Below, in pieces: positions 8,385 to 15,887 of a stretch of DNA of 33,756 nt. A program made the translations under genes and the position numbers. This stretch comes from Gammaproteobacteria bacterium (GTDB taxonomy: Bacteria; Pseudomonadota; Gammaproteobacteria; DSM-19610). The DNA lies in assembly GCA_026197075.1 (NCBI GenBank), contig JAPHQV010000044.1, positions 1-33,756 of the forward strand, read 5' to 3'. Every line of letters begins with the position of its first letter. The stretch's first letter is position 1. The notes under the pieces were generated by a model. The model saw only the letters and a list, made by a program, of their open reading frames with translations. It ran no database searches and was not told the origin of the DNA.

Positions 8385-11258
8385 TCAGTTCTGATGCACC
8401 ACACTGCCCGCATACGGAATGCGGGCGATGTTCAGCAGCGCCTCGCGCGGCTTGCCGAGGAAATTGCCCTGCGCGAAGTCGACACCGATTTCGCGCAACA
8501 GCTCCAGGGACTCGCGGTTTTCCACGTACTCGGCGATGGTGACCTTGCCCAGGGCATGGGCCACTTCGTTCATGGACTTGACCATGGCCTGGTCGACGGC
8601 GCTGGTGGCCATGTTCTGCACGAAGGAGCCGTCGATCTTGAGCTTGTCCACCGGCAAATGCTTGAGGTAGGCGAAGGACGAGAAGCCGGAGCCGAAGTCA
8701 TCCAGGGCGAACTGGCAGCCGATCTGCTTCAGCGCGCCGATGAAGGTGGCCGCCGCCGACAGGTTGGCGATGGCGGCGGTCTCGGTGATCTCGAAGGTCA
8801 ACCAGGCGGGGTCCAGCCCGGTTTCCTGGATCAGGCGCTGAATCAGCGGCAGCAGCAGGTCGTCCTCGAATGCCTTGCCCGACAGATTGATGGAGAAACG
8901 CAGCTCGTCATTGTCGAGGCGCATCTTGGCCAGGTAGCGGATGGCGCGGTTGACAATCCAACGGTCCACCGCGTGGATCAGGCCGAAGCGCTCCGCCGCC
9001 GGCATGAAACCGCCGGGCAGGATCACTTCGCCATCGTCGCACTTCATGCGCACCAGCACCTCGTAATCCTGCACATTGCCCTGGGGGATGCTGACGATGG
9101 GCTGGTAGACCAGCTGGAAGCGGTCCTGCTCCAGCATCTCCCGCACCCGCGCCGCCCAGCCCATGTCCTCGGCCATGCCGGCCTTCTTGGTGTCATCGGG
9201 ATCGTAGAGATTGATGCGGTTGCGACCCTGGGCCTTGGCCAGGTTACAGGCGATGTCCGCATGGGACAGGGCTTCCTCCGCCGAGGCCACCGACTGGTCG
9301 ATGATGGTGACACCGATACTGCAACTCACATTGAAGGCCTTGCCATCCTCCAGGAACTTGAATTCCTCGAAGCGGCGCCGGAAATGATCGGCCACGGCCA
9401 GCACGTTGCGCGCCTCGATGTTGTATAGCAGCAAGGTGAACTCGTCGCCGCCGAAGCGGGCCAGCAGATCACCTTCGCGCACATGATCGCCGAGCAGTCG
9501 GGTAATCTCGATCAGCAGGCGGTCACCGGCGGCATGACCCAGGGTGTCATTGATGTACTTGAACTGGTCGAGATCGATGTAGCACAGGGCGCAACCGGCG
9601 CCATTACGTGCCACCCGCGCCACGGTGCGCTCCAGTTCCTGCTGGAAATAATGGCGGTTGAACAGGCCGGTGAGTGAGTCATGCTCGGCGTGGTAGGTCA
9701 GTTGCTGCTGGAAGGCCTTCTGGTCGGTGATGTCGCGCGCCGTGCCGCTGACCCGCTCCACCCGGCCCTCGGCATCCAGGTGCGCCTTGGCATTGAAACT
9801 CAGGTGATGGGATTCCCCGTTCTGGTCCAGGTGCACGGTCTCGTACTGCACCAGCTCGTTACCCTGCAGCAGTTCCTCGAAGGCCACCCGGTCGCGGTTA
9901 CCCGCGTCCGGGGCATTGAATTCGGTGATATGGCGACCGAGCATCTCGTCGGGCGCGCATCCATAGATCGACTTGCTGGCACGATTGAGGTAGGTCCAGT
10001 GCCCCTCCGCATCGGTGGCCCAAACCAGGTCATGGGCGGTCTCCACCAGGTCACGGTAGCGCGACTCGGCATGCTGCAGTTGCGACTCGGCCAGTTTACG
10101 CTGGGTGATGTCCGCCACCATGCAGGTGTACATGCGCCGTCCGCTGATATCCATTTCCGTGACCCGCACCGACAGCTGGATGGATGCACCATTGCGGTGG
10201 GAACCGCACATCTCCTGTTCACCGGGGCCGGCCGTGCAGGCCCGACCCACATCCTGGATGGCGGGAATCAGCCAGCTCAGGGGACGGCCGAGAATCTCGC
10301 CGGCCAGAAAACCAAACAGGCGCTCGGCGGCGGGGTTGAAGGTCTCGATACGGCCTTCCTCGTCGGTGACGATAATCCCTTCGGCGGCCGTTTCCACCAC
10401 GGCGCGGGTATGGGACTCCTGGTCACCCAGGCGCTGGAACAGGCGTCCCAGGGTCTGGGTCAGGTAGCCGATCTCATCGGTGGAACGGGGCCGCAACTGG
10501 GCCAGCTCGCGGGTGGAGGAAGCCCCGCTGCGGCCGAGCATCTCCTGCACCGGCGCCAGGGAACGGGTGGTACTGCGGCTGGCCAGCAGGCTGGTGGACA
10601 GGGTCACCAGGCCCAGGGACATCCAGATCACCATGAGGTCGGTGCCGAGGCTGCCGCTCTGCAACCAGTGATACTGCATCAGGATCGAATAGGACAGCAA
10701 AGGCACGAAACCACCCAGCAGCAGGGTCTTGGATCTCAGGCTCAACTGCACCTTGCGCAGGCCGAGCCGGCTGACCAGGAGCCCGATGCGATCCTGGGCC
10801 AGCAGGTAGGCGGGCAGGCCCACCAGCACGGCACAGGACATCTGCAGCAGCAGGAAATTGAAAAAGCCGGTGAACTGGCGCGTGGCCACCAGGCCATGCA
10901 GGGCATAGAAGTAGATCAGGGGCGTGGCCAGAGAATAGAGGAAGAACAGACCCCAGTAATCGCGGCTGAAGCGCGCCAGGCGCCGATGCAAATGAGCCGG
11001 GGCGCTGGCGCCCTCCGGATGTTCATCGGCCCAGCGCACCAGGGGCAGCAGGAAATGCCAGAAATACACCCCGGTCCACACCAGCATGGTGACCAGGAAC
11101 AGGGGCAGGGCGCCGTGGCCCATGACCTGCCACAGCTGCTGTGCATCGGTCAGGCCGAACAACTGGGCTCCCAGCAGGCCAACAATGGGGGTCAGGGTGA
11201 AACTCGCCAACATCAGGGCGGTGAAGGCTGCAACAGCGCGCTTGGGTTCTTGCTCCAT
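8385..11258 (-). CDS. Membrane-bound PAS-PAS-GGDEF-EAL c-di-GMP enzyme
   Basis: This protein is predicted to make and/or break down c-di-GMP in response to membrane or PAS-sensed signals. The 957 residues contain about six membrane helices (near 9-33, 48-70, 102-125, 132-155, 178-195, 206-227), a HAMP-like linker (about 225-282), two PAS domains (about 285-395 and 405-520), a GGDEF domain with intact GGDEF at 603-607 and an RxxD inhibitory site at 594-597, and an EAL domain starting YEVLVR (Glu733) with DDFGSGFSS and KIDGSFVQ. The EAL signature is EVL, a tolerated variant that keeps the metal-binding glutamate. Both domains therefore look active on paper; net activity cannot be told from sequence. 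It is monocistronic and convergent with uvrD. Confidence 0.93.
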   Translation of the reverse strand: MEQEPKRAVAAFTALMLASFTLTPIVGLLGAQLFGLTDAQQLWQVMGHGALPLFLVTMLVWTGVYFWHFLLPLVRWADEHPEGASAPAHLHRRLARFSRDYWGLFFLYSLATPLIYFYALHGLVATRQFTGFFNFLLLQMSCAVLVGLPAYLLAQDRIGLLVSRLGLRKVQLSLRSKTLLLGGFVPLLSYSILMQYHWLQSGSLGTDLMVIWMSLGLVTLSTSLLASRSTTRSLAPVQEMLGRSGASSTRELAQLRPRSTDEIGYLTQTLGRLFQRLGDQESHTRAVVETAAEGIIVTDEEGRIETFNPAAERLFGFLAGEILGRPLSWLIPAIQDVGRACTAGPGEQEMCGSHRNGASIQLSVRVTEMDISGRRMYTCMVADITQRKLAESQLQHAESRYRDLVETAHDLVWATDAEGHWTYLNRASKSIYGCAPDEMLGRHITEFNAPDAGNRDRVAFEELLQGNELVQYETVHLDQNGESHHLSFNAKAHLDAEGRVERVSGTARDITDQKAFQQQLTYHAEHDSLTGLFNRHYFQQELERTVARVARNGAGCALCYIDLDQFKYINDTLGHAAGDRLLIEITRLLGDHVREGDLLARFGGDEFTLLLYNIEARNVLAVADHFRRRFEEFKFLEDGKAFNVSCSIGVTIIDQSVASAEEALSHADIACNLAKAQGRNRINLYDPDDTKKAGMAEDMGWAARVREMLEQDRFQLVYQPIVSIPQGNVQDYEVLVRMKCDDGEVILPGGFMPAAERFGLIHAVDRWIVNRAIRYLAKMRLDNDELRFSINLSGKAFEDDLLLPLIQRLIQETGLDPAWLTFEITETAAIANLSAAATFIGALKQIGCQFALDDFGSGFSSFAYLKHLPVDKLKIDGSFVQNMATSAVDQAMVKSMNEVAHALGKVTIAEYVENRESLELLREIGVDFAQGNFLGKPREALLNIARIPYAGSVVHQN

Positions 11259-11329
11259 AGGTCTCTCTGGACCCTCCTCGTGCAGACCCTGCCGGGTGCG
11301 TGGTGTCGTTACGCTCCTTAAAATCCCTT

Positions 11330-11358
11330 TTATAAACGACAGTTACATACTGTTCCAA
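11330..11358 (-). promoter_or_regulatory. Sigma-70-like promoter of the GGDEF-EAL gene
   Basis: On the minus strand TTGGAA (11358-11353) and TTATAA (11335-11330) are 17 bases apart, about 70 bases from the start codon. The spacer carries an inverted repeat ACAGT-N5-ACTGT (11339-11353) that could be an operator. A Shine-Dalgarno-like AAGGAG lies downstream at about 11315 but is not followed by a start codon at usable distance. Confidence 0.55.
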
Positions 11359-11501
11359 TAATTGCTCGCAGTATCATGCCATAACCGACCACCATTGCAA
11401 GACTATTCTCCCGGCTAATCCTGACCGCCGCCGCCATACCCCTGGACCACCCGGGTGCGTACAATGCGGCCCATTCCAATCACAAGCGAACAGGATTCCC
11501 C

Positions 11502-12617
11502 ATGAAACGCCGCACCTTCCTCCACAAGATCGGCGCCGGCACCCTGGCCGTGGGCGGCACCCTCGCCGCGGGCTGTCAGCCGCAAGACCAGGATCGCCGT
11601 GACACCGCATCGACCGACTCCGAACAAAGCTTCCAGTGGAAAATGGTCACCACCTGGCCCAAGAACTTCCCGGGCATGGGTACGGGCGCCAACTACCTGG
11701 CCAGGATCATCGGGGAAATGAGTGGCGGCCGTATCCAGGTGCGGGTCTACGGCGCCAACGAGTTGGTGCCCCCCTTCGAGATCTTCGATGCCGTGGGCCG
11801 CGGCACGGCGGAGATGGGCCACGGCGCCTCCTACTATTGGAAGGGCAAGAGCGAGGCGGCGCAGTTCTTCTCCGCCGTGCCCTTCGGCCTCACCGGCCAG
11901 GAGATGAACGCCTGGCTGTACCACGCCGGCGGCATGGAGCTGTGGGAAGAGGTGTACGCGCCCTTCGGGCTGGTACCCACGGCGGCCGGCAATACCGGCG
12001 TGCAGATGGGCGGCTGGTTCAACAAGGAAATCGGCTCCGTGCAGGACCTGCAGGGGCTCAAGATGCGCATCCCGGGCCTGGGTGGCGAGGTATTGCGGCG
12101 CGCCGGCGGCACCCCGGTGAACCTGCCTGGCGGCGAGCTGTTCACCTCCCTGCAGTCCGGCGCCATCGATGCCGTGGAATGGGTCGGCCCCTACAACGAC
12201 CTCGCCTTCGGCCTGCATCGGGCCGCGCGCTACTACTACTATCCCGGCTGGCACGAACCGGGCACCACGCTCGAGTGCTTCATCAACCGCGAGGCCTTCG
12301 AGGCCCTGCCCACCGACCTGCAAAGCATCGTCAGGAATGCCTGCAAGGTGGCCAACCTGGACATGCTGTCGGAATACACGGCACGCAACAACGAGGCCCT
12401 GCGCAGCCTGGTGGACGAGCACCAGGTGGAGCTGCGTCGCTTCCCGGACGACGTACTGGCCACCATCCGCAAGATGTCCGACGAGGTGGTGGCGGAGATC
12501 GCCGACAAGGATGCCCTGTCGCGCAAGGTGTACGATTCCTTTCTCGCCTTCCGTGAACAGGCCATGGCCTGGCACGAGATCTCCGAGCGCGCTTACCTGA
12601 ACGCGCGCGGTTCGTAA
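11502..12617 (+). CDS. TRAP transporter substrate-binding protein, DctP family (2-oxo acid type)
   Basis: This is the extracytoplasmic receptor that hands a small organic acid to a TRAP membrane complex. The N-terminus KRRTFLHK carries a twin-arginine motif and ends in a lipobox LAAGC (Cys25), so it is probably a Tat-exported lipoprotein. The mature part begins with the family stretch WKMVTTWPKNFPGMG and includes MRIPGLGGEVLRRAGGTPVNL, where the conserved arginine binds the substrate carboxylate, and EWVGPYNDLAFGLHRAARYY followed by YPGWHEPGTTLE. These resemble TakP-like and related 2-oxo acid or lactate receptors; the exact ligand is not decided by sequence. AGGA precedes the ATG by about six bases. 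Unusually, it is transcribed towards its permease genes rather than with them. Confidence 0.92.
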   Translation: MKRRTFLHKIGAGTLAVGGTLAAGCQPQDQDRRDTASTDSEQSFQWKMVTTWPKNFPGMGTGANYLARIIGEMSGGRIQVRVYGANELVPPFEIFDAVGRGTAEMGHGASYYWKGKSEAAQFFSAVPFGLTGQEMNAWLYHAGGMELWEEVYAPFGLVPTAAGNTGVQMGGWFNKEIGSVQDLQGLKMRIPGLGGEVLRRAGGTPVNLPGGELFTSLQSGAIDAVEWVGPYNDLAFGLHRAARYYYYPGWHEPGTTLECFINREAFEALPTDLQSIVRNACKVANLDMLSEYTARNNEALRSLVDEHQVELRRFPDDVLATIRKMSDEVVAEIADKDALSRKVYDSFLAFREQAMAWHEISERAYLNARGS

Positions 12618-12638
12618 CACTGCCCTGGGTACCCTGCC

Positions 12639-14012
12639 CTAGCTGCCGTACACAACCCCCGGCAACCAGGTGGCCAGGGCGGGCCACAGGGCCAGCAGGC
12701 CCAGCATCAGCAACTGGATGGCAATGAAGGGCATCACCCCGCGGTAGATGTCGGCGGTGGCGATCTCCGCCGGTGCCACGCCGCGCAGGTAGAACAGCGC
12801 GAACCCGAAGGGCGGGGTCAGGAAGGAGGTCTGCAGGTTGATGGCGATCATCACCCCCAGCCACACGGGATCCAGCCCCATGGCCAGCAGCACCGGCGCC
12901 ACGATGGGCACCACCACGAAGGTGATCTCGATAAAATCGAGTACGAAGCCCAACAGGAACATGATCAGCATCACCACCAGCATGGCGCCCAGCACGCCGC
13001 CGGGCAGGCTGGTCAGCAGCGCCTCCACCAGTTCATCGCCACCCAGACCGCGGAATACCAGGGAAAACACCGAGGCGCCGATGAAGATCAGGAATACCAT
13101 GCTGGTAATACGCAGGGTGCTGCGCATGACCTCGCGCAACATGGCGAGGTCGAAGCGGCGCTGTGCGGCGGCCAGCAGCATGGCGCCCACCGCCCCCACG
13201 GAAGCGGCCTCGGTCGGCGTCGCCACCCCGCCGATGATGGAGCCCAGCACCGCGACGATGAGCAGCAAAGGCGGCAGCAGGGCACCCAGCAGCCGGCTCA
13301 CGCCCACCCGTTCCCGCACCAGCTTCACCGGCGGCAGGGCCTCGGGACGCCACAGCGCCACAAGCATGAGATAGGCCATGTACATCACCACCAGTACCAG
13401 GCCCGGGATCAGGGCGCCGGCGAACAGGTCGCCCACGGATACGGTCTCGGGTGCGAACACACCGGCGTCCAGCTGTGCCTGCTGGTAGGACGAGGACAGC
13501 ACATCCCCCAACAGCACCAGCACGATGGAAGGCGGGATGATCTGTCCCAGGGTACCCGAGGCGCAGATGGCACCGGTGGAAAGCTTCGGGTCATAGCCAT
13601 GCCGCAGCATGGTGGGCAGCGCCAGCAGGCCCATGGTCACCACCGTGGCGCCGACGATCCCCGTGCTGGCCGCCAGCAACATGCCCACCAGGATCACCGA
13701 GATGCCCAGGCCACCGCGCAGGGAACCGAACAGCCCACCCATGGTTTCCAGCAGGTTCTCCGCCACCCGCGAACGCTCCAGCATCACCCCCATGAACACG
13801 AACAGAGGCACGGCCACCAGGGTCTCGTTCATCATGATGCCGTAGATGCGGTTGGGCAGTGCCTCCAGGTAGACGGGATCGAACAGCCCGAAGGCAAAGG
13901 CACCATAGCCGAAGGCCAGGGCCGTGCCCGCCAGGGTGAAGGCCACGGGATAGCCCGCCATCAGCACCAGGCAAACCACCAGGAACATGAGCAGGGGCAG
14001 GAATTCGCTCAT
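12639..14012 (-). CDS. dctM: TRAP transporter large permease subunit (DctM)
   Basis: DctM is the sodium-coupled transport subunit of TRAP transporters (ion transporter superfamily). The 457-residue protein from MSEFLPLLMFLVVCLVLMAG is almost entirely hydrophobic helices, with family motifs GYPVAFTLAG, LVAVPLFVFMGVMLERS, ASGTLGQIIPPSIVLVLLGD, GGVATPTEAASVGAVGA and LGFVLDFIEITFVVVPI. I chose the start at 14012 because it overlaps the dctQ stop as ATGA and has GAGG seven bases upstream; a longer frame to 14051 lies inside dctQ. The gene ends 21 bases from the dctP stop on the other strand. Confidence 0.95.
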   Translation of the reverse strand: MSEFLPLLMFLVVCLVLMAGYPVAFTLAGTALAFGYGAFAFGLFDPVYLEALPNRIYGIMMNETLVAVPLFVFMGVMLERSRVAENLLETMGGLFGSLRGGLGISVILVGMLLAASTGIVGATVVTMGLLALPTMLRHGYDPKLSTGAICASGTLGQIIPPSIVLVLLGDVLSSSYQQAQLDAGVFAPETVSVGDLFAGALIPGLVLVVMYMAYLMLVALWRPEALPPVKLVRERVGVSRLLGALLPPLLLIVAVLGSIIGGVATPTEAASVGAVGAMLLAAAQRRFDLAMLREVMRSTLRITSMVFLIFIGASVFSLVFRGLGGDELVEALLTSLPGGVLGAMLVVMLIMFLLGFVLDFIEITFVVVPIVAPVLLAMGLDPVWLGVMIAINLQTSFLTPPFGFALFYLRGVAPAEIATADIYRGVMPFIAIQLLMLGLLALWPALATWLPGVVYGS

Positions 14013-14530
14013 GCCGTGTCCTCGCCCAGCAACTGCGCCAGACTGCGGCACAGCTGGGAGATGCCCTGCAGGATGAGCAGCGCGGCCATGAGAGGGATGA
14101 CGGTCTTCAGCAAGTAGACCCAGGGCAGCCCTCCCGACTCACGGGAACCCTCGCGAACGGACCAGGCGCTGGACACATAGTCTCCGCTCACCCAGAACAG
14201 GAACACACATACCGGCAGCAACAGGAACAGGACACCGGCCAGGTCGACCCAGGCACGGGAGGCTGGCGACAGCTTGCGATAGAAGATATCCACCCGCACA
14301 TGGCCACCCTGCTTGAGGGTATAGGCGGCTCCGAGCATGAAAACCGTGGCATGCAGATACAGGATCGATTCCTGCAGTATGGTCGAGCTCAGGTTGAAAC
14401 CGTAGCGCAGCACCACCACGGAAAAGGTGGCGAGCACGGTGCCCAGGGTCAGCCAGGCCACGGCGCGGCCGGTCCATTCCGACAGGGTATCGAGGCGGTC
14501 GGCCAGGGCCGTCAGGAAACGAGTGTTCAT
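14009..14530 (-). CDS. dctQ: TRAP transporter small permease subunit (DctQ)
   Basis: DctQ is the four-helix scaffold that pairs with DctM. The 173-residue protein has four hydrophobic segments and the family stretch LRYGFNLSSTILQESILYLH, then YTLKQGGHVRVDIFYRKLSP, a classic DctQ signature. It overlaps dctM by four bases (ATGA), so the two are translationally coupled. No strong ribosome binding site is seen before the ATG. Upstream lies a REP-like pair (14571-14640), so the promoter must be in or beyond it or very close to the gene. Confidence 0.93.
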   Translation of the reverse strand: MNTRFLTALADRLDTLSEWTGRAVAWLTLGTVLATFSVVVLRYGFNLSSTILQESILYLHATVFMLGAAYTLKQGGHVRVDIFYRKLSPASRAWVDLAGVLFLLLPVCVFLFWVSGDYVSSAWSVREGSRESGGLPWVYLLKTVIPLMAALLILQGISQLCRSLAQLLGEDTA

Positions 14531-14570
14531 GGAGTCGGCATCATACCGGCTTGTGGTTCAGGTGGCTGCC

Positions 14571-14640
14571 TCTAGGAACGGCCTCTGGCCGAGAACGAGA
14601 TGTGCCACGCCAGGTTCGCGGCCGAAGGCCGCTCCTGCAG
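14571..14640. repeat. Inverted pair of REP-like palindromes (family 1, copy B)
   Basis: The left unit is degenerate (TCTAGGAACGG-CCTCT-GGCCGAGAAC, 14571-14595) and the right unit is close to the family form (TTCGCGGCC-GAA-GGCCGC then TCCTGCAG, 14615-14640). They face each other in inverted order between dctQ and the DUF2782-like gene. The left unit has mismatches in the GTAGGAGCGG signature, suggesting an older copy than those at 8262 and 25440. Confidence 0.75.
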
Positions 14641-14671
14641 GTGGGATGCGGAACCACTGCGGCGGGTGTTT

Positions 14672-14995
14672 CTACCAGCGGAAGATGGCCCAGTTCGGCA
14701 CCAGCAGCCGGGGGTCCAGTTCTCCGCGACGCGATTCCAGCTCGCCGTCGCCATTGGTATCCATGAGGTAGTAGGCCGGACCCTTGGCGGGAGTGATCTT
14801 CACCATATAGAGCTGGCCGTTGATCCGGTATTCCTCGACCTGCCCGCCGCCCTCGCGACGGATGGTGACCTCGGGTTCGAGGTCGTCGGGCACGGTGCCC
14901 GGCAGCGCCGGCGGTGCCAGGTCCGGCAGTTGCGCACCGTCGTCGGCCAGTGCCGGGACGGCCATCAGGGTCAGGACAAGCAGCAGGTAGGGCAT
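14672..14995 (-). CDS. DUF2782-like periplasmic protein
   Basis: This 107-residue protein begins MPYLLLVLTLMAVPALADDG, a signal peptide likely cut after ALA. The mature part has a proline-rich start and then VTIRREGGGQVEEYRINGQL, PAKGPAYYLMDTNGDGELES and a final PNWAIFRW. I recognise the pattern as DUF2782, a family of unknown function often found next to polA in gammaproteobacteria, which is the case here. AAGGA stands about seven bases before the chosen ATG at 14995; a longer frame to 15088 overlaps the upstream gene and has no signal peptide at its start. It follows the LOG-family gene by 16 bases, so the two probably form an operon. Confidence 0.8.
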   Translation of the reverse strand: MPYLLLVLTLMAVPALADDGAQLPDLAPPALPGTVPDDLEPEVTIRREGGGQVEEYRINGQLYMVKITPAKGPAYYLMDTNGDGELESRRGELDPRLLVPNWAIFRW

Positions 14996-15011
14996 GGGGA
15001 ATCCTTGGTCA

Positions 15012-15737
15012 TCAGAGCTCGAGCAGCAGCTCTCGCTCCCGTGCGGAAGGCTCGAAGCCGCGGTTTTCGTAGTGATGGAATATAGCATCCACCACCTCGC
15101 CGGGTTCGTCCAGCAGTTGGAAAAGGTCCATGTCCTCGGGGGAGATGGTGCCCTCGCCCACCAGGGTCTGCCGGAACCAGTCCAGCAGCCCGGTCCAGAA
15201 CTGCGTGCCCACCAGGATGATGGGGATGCGCCGGGTCTTGCCGGTCTGCACCAGGGTGAGGATCTCCGCCAGCTCGTCCAGGGTGCCGAAACCGCCGGGC
15301 AGCACCACGTAGGCCGAGGCGTATTTCACGAACATCACCTTGCGCGAGAAGAAGTGGCGGAAGTTGAGGGCAATGTCCTGGTACTCGTTGCCGGCCTGCT
15401 CATGGGGAAGCTGAATGTTGAGACCGATGCTCGGCGACTTGCCGCCGTAACAGCCCTTGTTGGCCGCCTCCATGATGCCCGGGCCACCACCGCTGACCAC
15501 GGAGAAACCCGCATCGGACAGCTTGCGGGCGATCTCTTCGGCCAACGTATAGTAGGGGTGATCCGTCGGGGTGCGCGCCGAACCGAAGATGCTCACCGAG
15601 GGTTTGATGCGCGCCAGACGCTCGAAGCCTTCCACGAATTCCGCCATGATCTGGAAGATCTTCCAGGATTCGCGGGTCAACTGGGTATCGTTGATGGGCA
15701 CCAGGCCCCGCCGCACCAGATTCTTGTCTACATCCAT
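15012..15737 (-). CDS. LOG family protein (TIGR00730-type nucleotide phosphoribohydrolase)
   Basis: LOG-family proteins cleave nucleoside 5'-monophosphates to base and ribose 5-phosphate; some make cytokinins. The 241-residue protein has a Rossmann fold with VSIFGSARTP, SGGGPGIMEAANKG (phosphate binding) and the hallmark PGGFGTLDEL with its catalytic glutamate. The start MDVDKNLVRRGL at 15737 is preceded by AGGAAAGG at good spacing; in-frame starts further out (for example MKFAPITEV) are possible but lie close to polA. It is divergent from polA with 150 bases between. The true substrate cannot be read from sequence. Confidence 0.9.
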   Translation of the reverse strand: MDVDKNLVRRGLVPINDTQLTRESWKIFQIMAEFVEGFERLARIKPSVSIFGSARTPTDHPYYTLAEEIARKLSDAGFSVVSGGGPGIMEAANKGCYGGKSPSIGLNIQLPHEQAGNEYQDIALNFRHFFSRKVMFVKYASAYVVLPGGFGTLDELAEILTLVQTGKTRRIPIILVGTQFWTGLLDWFRQTLVGEGTISPEDMDLFQLLDEPGEVVDAIFHHYENRGFEPSARERELLLEL

Positions 15738-15887
15738 TGTCAGCCTTTCCTGCCCTCTCATGGGGCCCTGTTGGAATTCCGTCACCTCGGTGATGGGTGC
15801 AAATTTCATACCGTTGGCATGCACGCCGGGCCGCAATGATACCATGGCGGCCTTGCCGCGACGGAAACGAGCCGGGAGCCCGACCCA

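Noticed and set aside
8385-11258. EVL instead of EAL as a sign of a dead phosphodiesterase domain
   Set aside because: ExL variants with the glutamate kept are common in active enzymes, and the other EAL motifs are present, so loss of activity is not supported.
11415-12620. 401-codon open frame antisense to dctP
   Set aside because: The plus-strand TRAP receptor is complete with signal peptide and family motifs.
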